DNA of 64,000 bases, taken from contig NZ_CP156795.1 of the NCBI RefSeq assembly GCF_039862785.1, forward strand, positions 1-64,000, given 5' to 3'. This DNA comes from Acinetobacter sp. ANC 7912. GTDB taxonomy: Bacteria > Pseudomonadota > Gammaproteobacteria > Pseudomonadales > Moraxellaceae. Position 1 is the first letter of the stretch. Each line of letters begins with the position of its first letter. This document shows positions 34,965-43,070 of the stretch, piece by piece. The notes beneath the pieces are model-generated. The model was not told the origin of the DNA and searched no databases. It saw only the letters and a program-made list of their open reading frames with translations. Made by a program: the position numbers and the translations under genes.

Positions 34965-35345
34965 TTATTGCAAGTTCATCCGGTTTACCAGTGCAGCGAT
35001 TAAGTTAATGCGTAAACCGAATCTTTTTCGTCTATTTCGATAGCGTTCACTTAGTATTCTAAATCTTTTCAATTGACTATTAATATGTTCGATTACAACT
35101 CGTATTTTTCCAATCATTTTATTGTAATTTTTCTCAGCATCAAATAAGGGGAAATTCTTCTTTTTCTTTATTGGCATCAATAACTTAAAGCCATCTTGCT
35201 CTAACCCATAGTACCCTAAATCGGTCATAACATAGTCACAATGTTTGAATTTCTTAACTGTTTTTCTTGCCAATTTAATATCATGCTGACTGCCAGACGA
35301 TATATCTACTCCTATGATTTGTTTGCTCTTCGGATGATAGATCAC
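34965..35345 (-). CDS. IS5-family transposase, C-terminal part (orfB)
   Basis: 126 residues from the first ATG, but probably made only as a fusion with the upstream frame. It has the second catalytic Asp in YVMTDLGYYG and the catalytic Glu in RVVIEHINSQLKRFR. Open sequence continues upstream of the ATG to the slippery run at 35398-35406, as expected for a frameshift product. Confidence 0.85.
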   Translation of the reverse strand: MIYHPKSKQIIGVDISSGSQHDIKLARKTVKKFKHCDYVMTDLGYYGLEQDGFKLLMPIKKKKNFPLFDAEKNYNKMIGKIRVVIEHINSQLKRFRILSERYRNRRKRFGLRINLIAALVNRMNLQ

Positions 35346-35388
35346 TTGGGCTTTTAACGTATGTTTCTTCTTTTTACCACTGTAAAAC

Positions 35389-35787
35389 TTACTCTGATTT
35401 TTTTTTCGGGCGTTCTATTGAACATTCTGTCGCATCAATAATTACCCAGTTAAATTGTTCGTCTGCTGTGGTAATGCTTCGTTTTGGCAGGGTAAAACGT
35501 CTTGATTTCATTAATGCATCTTCAACCTTTTTAATAGTTCGATTCACATTACTTTCAGCGATATGGTAATTTGCAGCCAATTCCAATTGAGTGCTGTAAT
35601 TCCGTAAGTAATTGAGTGTTAATAATAATTGATCCTCTATAGCTAAAGTATGAGGACGCCCAGATTTCTTTTTAAGTGATTCTGCTTCTTTTAAAACTTC
35701 GACCATTTCACTAAAAACTGGTCGAGGTACACCAACCAAGCGCTTGAATTCAGAATCTGAAAAACGGTTTAATTTCTGATATTTCAT
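35389..35787 (-). CDS. IS5-family transposase, N-terminal part (orfA)
   Basis: 132 residues with a helix-turn-helix region (QLELAANYHIAESNVNRTIKKVED) and the first catalytic Asp in WVIIDATECSIERP. It ends in KKKSE, encoded over nine A (35398-35406, minus strand). A -1 slip there joins it to the downstream frame to give a full DDE transposase. Confidence 0.85.
   Translation of the reverse strand: MKYQKLNRFSDSEFKRLVGVPRPVFSEMVEVLKEAESLKKKSGRPHTLAIEDQLLLTLNYLRNYSTQLELAANYHIAESNVNRTIKKVEDALMKSRRFTLPKRSITTADEQFNWVIIDATECSIERPKKKSE
35398..35406 (-). promoter_or_regulatory. Slippery A9 run for -1 frameshift in the IS5 transposase
   Basis: Nine A on the minus strand lie at the end of orfA. A -1 slip continues into the frame encoding NQSKFYSGKKKKHTLKAQVI and then orfB. 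Confidence 0.7.
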
Positions 35788-36280
35788 GAAATCTATATTG
35801 AGGTAGTTTTTACTTTCGCAAGAGGTCTAATTTATAACTTTATTTTCTCAACTGATTCTAAAAATCGTGTGATAGCAATGTTTATGGGATTAGTTGCATT
35901 ATTCACAGCCTTAATGATTTCAGCTGGTGTGAATGTAGATTATATTTTTGAAATTTTTCAATAAATTCATATTTTCAAATCTTTAGTAATAATATTTTTT
36001 ATTAGTCTTTTTCTGTTTGGACTGTTTTATATTGCAAAACATACATTCTTTATGGTGGTAAGCTTTTGTGACTTCGTTTTTGATAACTCTTTTAATAAAG
36101 ATAACGTGAGTAAAAGAAAAAGAGAGCTTTTTATTGCACAGCTTTTACAATTTGCCGAACTTCCTAAACATAAGCAAAGAATGTATGCGTGTTTACAAGT
36201 ATCAAAAAATTTAGATAGTGATACAGTCGAATAAAGAATTTGATTTTATAATCCCAATAAATATTAGGGCTATGTAATCT

Positions 36281-36610
36281 ATGGAAATTAACTCACTCTC
36301 CCCAATCCCTGAAGATGATGAAGAACTCCATCTTCCTGAACTGGTGTACTGGGCCTCAGTTGGTGATGTTGAACAGGTTGAGAACGGCCTGCAAGAAGGT
36401 CTGGACGTTAACTCTGCCGATGAAGAAGGCTATAGCGCTTTGCAGGCTGCGGCTGAAAATGACCATCTCGAAGTTGTGAAACTGCTGGTGAGTAAAGGCG
36501 CGGATGTCGATCATCGCAGTACTTATACCGCTTTGGAGCTGGCGGAAATGGCAGGCAACAAAGATGTGGTCGAATATTTAAAAAGCCTGAAAGGTAATAT
36601 CCCGAAATAA
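36281..36610 (+). CDS. Ankyrin-repeat protein
   Basis: A 109-residue soluble protein made almost wholly of ankyrin repeats: a degenerate first one (LVYWASVGDVEQVENGLQEGLDVNSAD), a canonical second (GYSALQAAAENDHLEVVKLLVSKGADVDHR) and a third (TYTALELAEMAGNKDVVEYLKSLKG). No signal peptide. Such proteins mediate protein contacts; the partner is unknown. A terminator follows directly. Confidence 0.88.
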   Translation: MEINSLSPIPEDDEELHLPELVYWASVGDVEQVENGLQEGLDVNSADEEGYSALQAAAENDHLEVVKLLVSKGADVDHRSTYTALELAEMAGNKDVVEYLKSLKGNIPK

Positions 36611-36643
36611 AAAGAAACCCCACACAAGTTGGGGTTTCTTTTT
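36611..36643 (+). terminator. Terminator after the ankyrin gene
   Basis: AAAGAAACCCCA and TGGGGTTTCTTT pair around a 7-nt loop, with T-runs on both strands. It lies between convergent genes and can serve both. Confidence 0.88.
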
Positions 36644-36658
36644 AAATATAGTTGGGAA

Positions 36659-37219
36659 CTAGGGGATAATATCCATGTCCTCTTCCAGCTCTTCAACAAT
36701 TGCCGTATTAAAGGCGGGTAAATCATCCGGATTACGCGAAGTAATCAGCACCCAGTCATGGGTATTGCAGCGATGCACTTCTTCATCGACCCATTTGGCA
36801 CCGGCATTTTCCAGATCCAGCTTGATACTTTTATAAGAGGTCAGCGTTTTACCTTTGACCCGGCCGGCATTGATCAATGCCCAAGGGCCATGACAGATCG
36901 CGGCAATGGTTTTCTTGTTATCAGTAAAGTATTGAATGATGCGCTGGGCATCTTCATTAATTCTAAGCTTGTCAGCATTCACTGTACCGCCAGGAATCAC
37001 CAGCAAGTCATAGTCTTCTACACTGACTTCACTTAAAGTCGTGTCCGGAGTATAGGTGGCACTTTTCTTTTCATCATTTTCGACGGTTTGGACGTCTTCA
37101 TTTTTTTCTGCAGCATGAATGACCACGAAACCTTTTTCTTGCAAGAAGTTCAGTGGTTCAGCCAGCTCATCGTGTTCAATGCCCGTGTTTGACGTAATAA
37201 TCAGAACTTTTTTGACCAT
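36659..37219 (-). CDS. DJ-1/PfpI family protein
   Basis: A 186-residue protein of the DJ-1/PfpI (type-1 glutamine amidotransferase-like) group. The start MVKKVLIITSNTG at 37219 is an ATG; the frame extends upstream only to a TTG. The nucleophile elbow AAICHGPWALINAG holds the catalytic Cys, preceded by YDLLVIPGGTVNADKLR; a His and acidic residue near HRCNTHDWVLITSRNPDDLPAF complete the site. Members act as stress-related glyoxalases, deglycases or proteases; which applies here is not known. Confidence 0.87.
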   Translation of the reverse strand: MVKKVLIITSNTGIEHDELAEPLNFLQEKGFVVIHAAEKNEDVQTVENDEKKSATYTPDTTLSEVSVEDYDLLVIPGGTVNADKLRINEDAQRIIQYFTDNKKTIAAICHGPWALINAGRVKGKTLTSYKSIKLDLENAGAKWVDEEVHRCNTHDWVLITSRNPDDLPAFNTAIVEELEEDMDIIP

Positions 37220-37354
37220 GACGGAGTATCTCAATATCTGCAGGGTCTTTTAGCTTAGCAACAGGCATTTTTGAAAATGTTGCTTTTTTAGCCTTCGACT
37301 GTAAGCGTGGATACAAGGAAAGAAACGAATACGTAACTGAAAAAACCGCAGACA

Positions 37355-37387
37355 GAAAAAAGCCCGAACATCCTGTCCGGGCTTTTT
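37355..37387 (-). terminator. Terminator of sRNA 2, with GGA loop
   Basis: On the minus strand AAAAAGCCCG pairs with CGGGCTTTTT, and the inner GACA-GGA-TGTT extends the stem so that GGA forms the loop. Six T end the RNA. Confidence 0.82.
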
Positions 37388-37482
37388 GTATTCCGTGATT
37401 TAGGTATAACTCCTGTCGTACCTCACATCCTGGTGCATGTGCTTATTCTTGTTTTTATGATTCGGAGCATCCTGCTCTCTAT
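37355..37482 (-). ncRNA. Predicted Rsm/CsrB-type CsrA-binding small RNA 2
   Basis: A minus-strand, ORF-free transcript of about 128 nt with four GGA motifs. The first hairpin is GAGCA-GGA-TGCTC (37477-37465). The second pairs CACAT with ATGTG (37441-37424) around GCACCAGG. A third GGA sits at 37413-37411 between GGTA and TACC. The terminator stem GCCCGGACA-GGA-TGTTCGGGC has GGA as its loop, inside ACAGGATGT, followed by six T. A GacA-type box and promoter lie upstream. The architecture repeats that of the RNA at 20688-20800. The 5' end is estimated. Confidence 0.68.
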
Positions 37483-37488
37483 GTCTCT

Positions 37489-37517
37489 AAGATACTGCAG
37501 CCATCCTTTCATCAAAA
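37489..37517 (-). promoter_or_regulatory. Predicted promoter of sRNA 2
   Basis: TATCTT (37494-37489) is a -10-like box on the minus strand. TTTTGA (37517-37512) lies 17 bp upstream; TTGATG at 37515-37510 is an alternative -35 with a short spacer. A start near 37482 follows. Confidence 0.45.
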
Positions 37518-37538
37518 GACGCAGATGACGGCGATTGC

Positions 37539-37556
37539 TGTACGCTCAGGCTTACA
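37539..37556 (-). promoter_or_regulatory. GacA-type upstream activating box of sRNA 2
   Basis: On the minus strand TGTAAG-CCTGAG-CGTACA matches TGTAAG-N6-CTTACA with one mismatch. Its centre is about 65 bp upstream of the predicted start, the same geometry as sRNA 1. The left half also pairs with CTGTAAGCC at 37573-37581 as a 9-bp inverted repeat just past the neighbouring gene. Confidence 0.6.
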
Positions 37557-37591
37557 GTATCAAGGCTGATTTCTGTAAGCCATTATTTTCA

Positions 37592-38284
37592 TTAGAAGTG
37601 GATATCTAGACCGATATAAGGGCCTTTAAATTCCAGTTCCAGATCGGCTACGTTTTTTTGTTCAGCATCAATGTTCATGATGCGATAGCCGACTTTGGCA
37701 CCGACATCCACCAGCAGGTTATCAACAAAGTCATATTGCAGTTCAGCCTGGACATCGGTCTTTTTGGTGTCACTGCCATGGCTATACACCGCTTCAGCTT
37801 TGGCACTCATGCCGGTAAATGGCAGTTTTACACCAGCAGTGGCATAGACTAGGGGACTGTATTCATCCAGATCGTACTGGGTAAGCGCACCAGCATTCAG
37901 GTTTTTCACGGTACCATCCAGATTGGTTACACCCACACCGACATCTGCATGCACTACAGTATCCAGCAGTTCGTAATACAGAATGTAGTCGATGTTGTTC
38001 AGCTCGATATCGGCAGCGTTGGTTAGCGTGCGCTGTTCGCTGTTGCTGTCCAGATTGACATATTTGATTTTGGCATTTGGCAATAATGGTACTGGATGTT
38101 CAAATGCGACAGACAGTTGTGCTGTACCTTGGCGATCCAGGTCATGCTTGCTGGCATTGGCAGACTGGCTAGAACCATCAAAATTCCAGTAGCTGGCATC
38201 GGCTTTAAAGCCGATTACATCAGCATGGCTGGCAGTGGTCATGAATAAACCAAACGTGAAAGCGGTTGCGATTTTTGCGCGCAT
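37592..38284 (-). CDS. Outer-membrane beta-barrel protein (TIGR04219-like)
   Basis: A 230-residue protein with a signal peptide (MRAKIATAFTFGLFMTTASHA) and alternating amphipathic strands ending GPYIGLDIHF, with the C-terminal Phe typical of outer-membrane barrels. The length, the ADASYWNFDGSS opening and the ending resemble the TIGR04219 family. Role unknown; perhaps eight to ten strands. Single gene; the small-RNA gene lies downstream on the same strand. Confidence 0.8.
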   Translation of the reverse strand: MRAKIATAFTFGLFMTTASHADVIGFKADASYWNFDGSSQSANASKHDLDRQGTAQLSVAFEHPVPLLPNAKIKYVNLDSNSEQRTLTNAADIELNNIDYILYYELLDTVVHADVGVGVTNLDGTVKNLNAGALTQYDLDEYSPLVYATAGVKLPFTGMSAKAEAVYSHGSDTKKTDVQAELQYDFVDNLLVDVGAKVGYRIMNIDAEQKNVADLELEFKGPYIGLDIHF

Positions 38285-38587
38285 AAAATGTGTTTCCTGA
38301 AACCTTACCCAGAGCTTGTGTGCTGTTGTTCTGTAAAAATAGCTTTTGTATTTCTCACCCGCTGCATCATATAGATAAATTTCAGAATGTATATGGCAGG
38401 ATATCGGAAAAGAAAAAGCCGATTTTTCACAAGATGATGATTTTGAAAAATGTTGAGGCAGATGCCGCGGGTTTTATAGCAATTTTTATGGCCTAAAAAC
38501 TGATCTACATTTTAAAAACGCAACAGGCTGTTTTTGGGCATATAATCAATATTATCTACATATTGCATGACCCTGAAAGGACGTGAC

Positions 38588-40033
38588 ATGACTCAGAAAT
38601 CCCGCGCAGTAATCGACTATCCCCTATATCTGGCAGGTAAGGCGGTGGAAACCTCTGACTGGCTGGAGGTGAATGATAAATATACGGGTAAGGTCTTTGC
38701 ACGCGTGTCACTGGCAGATGCCAAGATTATGGAAAAAGCCATCAAAGCGGCGGTTAAAGCCGAAGCAGAAATGGCCGCGTTGGAGCCACATCAGAAACAG
38801 AAAATCCTGCTGCACTGTGTGAAACGCTTTAATGAAATTCGTGGCCAGCTGACCGAGATCCTGATTGCGGAAGGCGGCAAGCCACGCAAGGCAGCTGCGG
38901 CCGAAGTGGAACGTCTGATCAATACCTTCCAGCTGGCAGCAGATGCGGTGACTCAGCTGGATACAGGCCGGATGATTCCACTGGCAGTGACGGCTGCTGC
39001 TTCGGGTTATCAGGGTATTGTGAAGCATGTACCGGTTGGTGCCGTGTCCTTGATCAGCCCATTTAATTTCCCTTTGAATCTGACTGCACATAAGATTGCC
39101 CCCGCGATTGCGGCAGGCTGTCCATTTGTACTAAAACCCGCTAGCCTGACCCCGACTTCGGCATTGAAAGTGGCAGAAATTCTGGCAGAAACCGATTTGC
39201 CGCCAAATGCCTTCTCGGTGCTGCCATGTCCACGTGAGCTGGCGGATGTTCTGGTGACCGATGACCGCTTTAAAATGCTGAGCTTTACCGGTTCCGATGT
39301 CGTGGGCTGGGACATGAAAGCGCGGGCAGGGCGCAAGAAAGTCACTTTGGAACTTGGTGGCAATGCTGCGGTGATGATCGAGCCGGATACTGAAATTAGC
39401 GATGCTTTTATTGACCGTCTGATTGGCGGGGCTTTTGGTCATGCCGGACAGGTCTGTATCAGCGTACAGCGTATTCTGGTGCATGAAGCGATTTATGCCG
39501 ATGTGAAGAAAAAGCTGGTAGACAAGCTGAAGAAAATCAAGGCGGCTGATCCTGATCTGGAAAGCACACTGATTGGTCCAATGATCAAGGAAACTGAAGC
39601 GAAACGCCTGAAAAAATGGCTAGATAAGGCGGTGAAAAAAGGCGCCAAAGTGCTGAGTGGCGGCAAATTAAAAGGTGTGCTGTTTGACCCAACCCTGCTG
39701 GAGGATGTCGATCACAGTCTGGAAGTCTATAAAGATGAAGTCTTTGGCCCGCTGGCGATTCTGGAAAAATATAGCGATTTTGAGGCTGGAATTGACTGCA
39801 TCAACAACAGCCGTTTTGGTCTGCAGGCAGGGGTTTATACTCAGAGCCTGAAAAAGATGATGTATGCCTGGGATCATCTGCATGTCGGTGGCGTAATCAT
39901 TAATGATATTCCATCTTTCCGCGTGGATAACATGCCGTATGGTGGGGTCAAGGATTCTGGTCTAGGCCGTGAAGGCATCCAGTCTGCGATTCGTGACATG
40001 CAGGAAGAACGGATTCTGGTGATTAAAGGTTAA
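38588..40033 (+). CDS. NAD(P)-dependent aldehyde dehydrogenase family protein
   Basis: A 481-residue aldehyde dehydrogenase. The start ATG 38588 is preceded by AAGGACG; an ATG at 38567 would add seven residues. Motifs: VPVGAVSLISPFNFPLNL (cofactor domain), FTGSDVVGWDMK, TLELGGNAAVMIE with the general-base Glu, and GHAGQVCISVQRI with the catalytic Cys. It oxidises an aldehyde to the acid; the substrate is unknown. A long imperfect hairpin follows (40050-40092). Confidence 0.9.
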   Translation: MTQKSRAVIDYPLYLAGKAVETSDWLEVNDKYTGKVFARVSLADAKIMEKAIKAAVKAEAEMAALEPHQKQKILLHCVKRFNEIRGQLTEILIAEGGKPRKAAAAEVERLINTFQLAADAVTQLDTGRMIPLAVTAAASGYQGIVKHVPVGAVSLISPFNFPLNLTAHKIAPAIAAGCPFVLKPASLTPTSALKVAEILAETDLPPNAFSVLPCPRELADVLVTDDRFKMLSFTGSDVVGWDMKARAGRKKVTLELGGNAAVMIEPDTEISDAFIDRLIGGAFGHAGQVCISVQRILVHEAIYADVKKKLVDKLKKIKAADPDLESTLIGPMIKETEAKRLKKWLDKAVKKGAKVLSGGKLKGVLFDPTLLEDVDHSLEVYKDEVFGPLAILEKYSDFEAGIDCINNSRFGLQAGVYTQSLKKMMYAWDHLHVGGVIINDIPSFRVDNMPYGGVKDSGLGREGIQSAIRDMQEERILVIKG

Positions 40034-40049
40034 ATTGGGGTGTATTAGG

Positions 40050-40096
40050 AACAGCTGGATCAGGCAGTTTTACTGGTCATGATCCGGCTGTTTCTA
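40050..40096 (+). terminator. Probable terminator after the aldehyde dehydrogenase
   Basis: A 13-bp stem (40050-40062 with 40080-40092, one wobble) with a 17-nt loop and a short TTTC tail. The weak T-run lowers confidence. Confidence 0.55.
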
Positions 40097-40510
40097 AAGC
40101 CAAACTATGCAATCTGAACCGAACGGGAGGGTTTTTCTAAAATCATCAAGAAATACTTAAAAAACAATATATTCCAAAAAGTTAATACAGTTATAACTTT
40201 ACAAATCAAGCTAAATTTGGAGAAATATTGAACGGTTGAGCCCGATAGATTATAAAAACTGAATATTAGGAGCCAGAATTTACAGAAATTATTGTTAAAA
40301 CTCAGTATTGTTGAATCCATATACAGGAACAGTATGTGCAAGATGCTTATCCAGGATTTGACATGCTAGACCGTTGGCTGATTTAGAGACAGATGCTCAC
40401 AAGGCAACGCTCTGATTGAAGCACCCGAAATTATTTAGATTGGTACTTTTTTTGCTCGCACGATAACCACAATAAGCAGCATCTAAAGAGACCTAAGGTT
40501 TAGGTGTTCT
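40097..40510. other. Gene-free interval upstream of the NSS transporter
   Basis: About 410 bp, AT-rich, with no convincing gene. A minus-strand open frame of 78 codons (40105-40341) has no ribosome-binding site or motif and is not called. The promoter of the transporter should lie near the end of this stretch, but no strong -35/-10 pair is clear. No riboswitch could be recognised. Confidence 0.5.
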
Positions 40511-41986
40511 ATGACAGATACTCGAGAGAATTGGTCGGCACGATCAGGATTTATTATCGCAGCCATTGGTTCTGCAGTGGGTTTGGGTAATATTTGGCGT
40601 TTCCCTTATGTTGCTTATGAAAATGGCGGCGGTGCGTTCTTAATTCCTTATCTGATTGCGATTTTCGCAGCCGGTTTACCTTTATTATTTTTAGATTATG
40701 CAGTTGGTCACAAGTTTCGCAAAGCGCCACCGATGGCCTATAAAAAACTCATGAATGCAGAATCTCTGGGTTGGTGGCAGGTGATGGTGACCCTGGTCAT
40801 CGGGATTTATTATGCCAGTGTCCTGTCCTGGGCCGGCAGCTATATGCTGTATTCCTTTGGCCAGCAGTGGGGCTCAGATACACAAGCTTTCTTCTTTAAT
40901 ACCTACCTGCAAAATGGTGAAGGCCTGACCTTTGGTTTTGTGCCGGTGCTGTTCTTTGGTCTGGTGATTGTCTGGGCAGCCGTAATGCTGATTCTCTACG
41001 GTGGCGTACGCCGTGGGGTGGAACTGGCGAATAAAATCTTCATGCCATTGCTGGTGATTCTATTTACCATTCTGGTGATTCAAGCCGTGCGCTTGCCTGG
41101 AGCAGTGGATGGCTTAAATGCCTTCTTTACTCCAAACTGGGAAGCCATGACCAATTATAAAGTCTGGCTGGCAGCCTTTGGTCACATCTTCTTCTCCCTG
41201 TCCGTGGGCTTCGGGATTATGTTGACCTATGCTTCTTATCTGAAACGTAAAACCAACCTGACCGGTTCAGGTGTTGTAGTCGCACTGGCTAACTCTTCTT
41301 TTGAAATTCTGGCGGGTATTGGTGTCTTTGCTGCGTTGGGTTTTATGGCATTCAGTTCAGGTGCCAAAGTTGAAGATGTAGTATCTGGTGGCATCGGTCT
41401 GGCCTTTATTGCCTTCCCGAAAATCATTTCCAGTTTAGGTGCGGGTGGCGACCTGTTTGGCTTCCTGTTCTTTGCATCATTAACTGTGGCGGGTATTACT
41501 TCCATGGTGAGTATCCTGCAGGTGCCAATTGCGGCATTCCAGGACAAGCTGGGCTGGTCAAAGAACAAGTCCGTGACCATTATTGCCGGTGGTTCGGCAG
41601 TGGTATCGATCCTGATGTTCTCGACTCATAGCGCGATTACCTTTGTCGATATCATTGACTACTTTGCCAATAACATTGGTATCGTGGGTGGTGGTCTGTT
41701 ATCGATTATTCTGCTGTCCTGGTTCCGCCGTCCATTAATGAAAGAGCTGGAAATGCATGTCAACGAGTTTGCCAGCCTGAAACTGGGTGGCAGCTGGAAG
41801 TTTATGCTGACTGTGATCACACCATTATCTTTATTATCGGCATTAGGTTTAACCCTAAAATCAATCATGGCAGAAGGTTATGGCGGTTATCCGGCCAGTA
41901 CCTTATGGATGATCGGTGGGGGCACCATCGCATTTTTTGTGCTGGGCGCCATCCTGTTCAGTTTAGTCAAAGACCGTCATAGCTAG
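40511..41986 (+). CDS. Sodium-dependent (NSS/SNF) amino-acid transporter
   Basis: A 491-residue neurotransmitter:sodium-symporter protein with about 12 spans. The family signature is at the N-terminus: SGFIIAAIGSAVGLGNIWRFPYVAYENGGGAF, the unwound first span that binds Na+ and substrate. It drives amino-acid uptake with Na+. A 36-residue MetS-like gene starts 10 bp after its stop, as in methionine/alanine (MetPS-type) importers, which suggests methionine or alanine as substrate. Confidence 0.93.
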   Translation: MTDTRENWSARSGFIIAAIGSAVGLGNIWRFPYVAYENGGGAFLIPYLIAIFAAGLPLLFLDYAVGHKFRKAPPMAYKKLMNAESLGWWQVMVTLVIGIYYASVLSWAGSYMLYSFGQQWGSDTQAFFFNTYLQNGEGLTFGFVPVLFFGLVIVWAAVMLILYGGVRRGVELANKIFMPLLVILFTILVIQAVRLPGAVDGLNAFFTPNWEAMTNYKVWLAAFGHIFFSLSVGFGIMLTYASYLKRKTNLTGSGVVVALANSSFEILAGIGVFAALGFMAFSSGAKVEDVVSGGIGLAFIAFPKIISSLGAGGDLFGFLFFASLTVAGITSMVSILQVPIAAFQDKLGWSKNKSVTIIAGGSAVVSILMFSTHSAITFVDIIDYFANNIGIVGGGLLSIILLSWFRRPLMKELEMHVNEFASLKLGGSWKFMLTVITPLSLLSALGLTLKSIMAEGYGGYPASTLWMIGGGTIAFFVLGAILFSLVKDRHS

Positions 41987-41996
41987 GAGAAACAAT

Positions 41997-42107
41997 ATGA
42001 ATACATCTGCATTGATCATGATGATTTTCTCCATCGTTTTACTATGGGGTGGTCTGGTACTGGCAGTCGTTCATCTGGCGAAAAACCCGGAAGAACCAGA
42101 AGACTAA
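41997..42107 (+). CDS. MetS-family NSS transporter small subunit
   Basis: A 36-residue membrane microprotein (MNTSALIMMIFSIVLLWGGL, then a short tail ending NPEEPED). One transmembrane helix contains the LWGGL pattern of MetS, the small subunit needed by the large NSS subunit for methionine/alanine uptake in Corynebacterium and relatives. AGGAGA precedes the ATG, and the gene lies 10 bp after the large-subunit gene, so the two are translated together. Confidence 0.88.
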   Translation: MNTSALIMMIFSIVLLWGGLVLAVVHLAKNPEEPED

Positions 42108-42141
42108 CAATCGTCAAATAAACTGACTGTTGCACAAAAAG

Positions 42142-42176
42142 GAAGCCATTATTATCTTTGATAATAATGGCTTTTT
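42142..42176 (+). terminator. Terminator after the NSS operon
   Basis: A perfect 14-bp stem (AAGCCATTATTATC with GATAATAATGGCTT), TTT loop and T-run. Confidence 0.9.
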
Positions 42177-42190
42177 TCATGGGCTGAGTA

Positions 42191-43006
42191 ATGGATATTG
42201 CGCCTGTTAGCGATGCACAAGTCTATACGGCCTTTGCACTGACGATCTTTGCTGGACTGGCCACTTTGCTGGGTGGAGGACTGGTACTGTTTTTTAACAA
42301 GCCGAACCTTCGCATGATGTCTTTTGGCCTGGCCTTCGCCGCCGGTGCCATGATCTATGTCTCCCTGACCGAAATCCTGAATAAATCGATTGATTCTTTT
42401 AGCCTGTCCTTTGGCGAACAGCTTGGTTATGCCTGGGGGACTGTGGCGTTACTGCTGGGCATGGTGGCGGTGTTGCTGCTGGACAAACTGATTCCAAACC
42501 CGCATGAAACCATCGAGAAAAAGCAGATTGGAGAAATGGGACAGGAACAGTTATTACGTACCGGGATGCTGACCTTACTGGCGATCAGCGCGCATAACCT
42601 GCCAGAAGGCATGGCGACGTTCTTTGCCACCCTGGAAAGTGTGATGCTGGGGGCACCACTTGCCGTTGCTATTGCGATTCATAATATTCCGGAAGGGGTG
42701 GCGATTGCGCTACCGGTCTATATGGCGACGCACCGAAAGTCTTATGCCTTGCTGGCCAGTCTGGTGTCCGGGCTGGCTGAGCCACTGGGCGCAGCGCTGG
42801 GCTATTTCATTCTGGCGCCGTTTTTAAACACCACTGTCTATGGTGTGATCTTTGGCCTGATGGGTGGGGTGATGATCTATCTGGCACTGGATGAGTTGCT
42901 ACCTACCGCCAAGCGTTATTCCAAGGGCCATGAAACCGTGTATGGCTTGATCAGTGGCATGGCGGCACTGGCCAGCAGTCTGGTGCTGTTTAAATTTGTG
43001 CAGTAA
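42191..43006 (+). CDS. zupT: Zinc transporter ZupT (ZIP family)
   Basis: A 271-residue ZIP transporter importing Zn2+ and other divalent ions. About eight spans; the metal-binding motifs in spans 4 and 5 are SAHNLPEGMATF and AIHNIPEGVAIALP. The second and third spans read FGLAFAAGAMIYVSLTEIL. Size is typical. A terminator follows. No Zur box was recognised upstream, where only 15 bp separate it from the previous terminator. Confidence 0.93.
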   Translation: MDIAPVSDAQVYTAFALTIFAGLATLLGGGLVLFFNKPNLRMMSFGLAFAAGAMIYVSLTEILNKSIDSFSLSFGEQLGYAWGTVALLLGMVAVLLLDKLIPNPHETIEKKQIGEMGQEQLLRTGMLTLLAISAHNLPEGMATFFATLESVMLGAPLAVAIAIHNIPEGVAIALPVYMATHRKSYALLASLVSGLAEPLGAALGYFILAPFLNTTVYGVIFGLMGGVMIYLALDELLPTAKRYSKGHETVYGLISGMAALASSLVLFKFVQ

Positions 43007-43030
43007 GTAATATCAAATGAAAAGCATGAA

Positions 43031-43060
43031 AAAAGGCAGCCAAAGCTGCCTTTTCTTTTA
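43031..43060. terminator. Bidirectional terminator between zupT and rsmB
   Basis: AAAAGGCAGC and GCTGCCTTTT pair around CAAA between convergent genes. Confidence 0.88.
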
Positions 43061-43070
43061 TCAAAATAAT

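Larger units (their letters stand above)
34947..35827 (-). mobile_element. IS5-family (IS427-like) insertion sequence
   Basis: 881 bp with perfect 16-bp terminal inverted repeats (GACCTCTTGCGAAAGT at the left end and its complement at the right) and a 2-bp TA duplication (34945-34946 and 35828-35829). The transposase is split into two overlapping frames joined by a slippery A-run. Insertion is in-frame within the host gene: removing it restores an open frame. Confidence 0.88.
34500..36234 (+). pseudogene. Membrane-protein gene broken by an IS5-family element
   Basis: Coding pieces at 34500-34946, 35830-35964 and 35965-36234 are one frame once the IS and one TA copy are removed. The first piece (149 codons) has two membrane spans (about 28-50 and 62-80) and a basic middle. 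The second (44 codons) carries another span (MFMGLVALFTALMISAG) and ends at TAA 35962-35964. Beyond that stop the same frame stays open for 89 codons with another hydrophobic segment, suggesting a second lesion, or a separate small gene with an ATG at 36052. The DNA is much more AT-rich than its neighbours. Function unknown. Confidence 0.65.

Noticed and set aside
40386..40435. Possible riboswitch upstream of the NSS transporter
   Set aside because: Some GC-rich short repeats suggested structure, but no match to a known aptamer core (glycine, SAM or guanidine) could be made.
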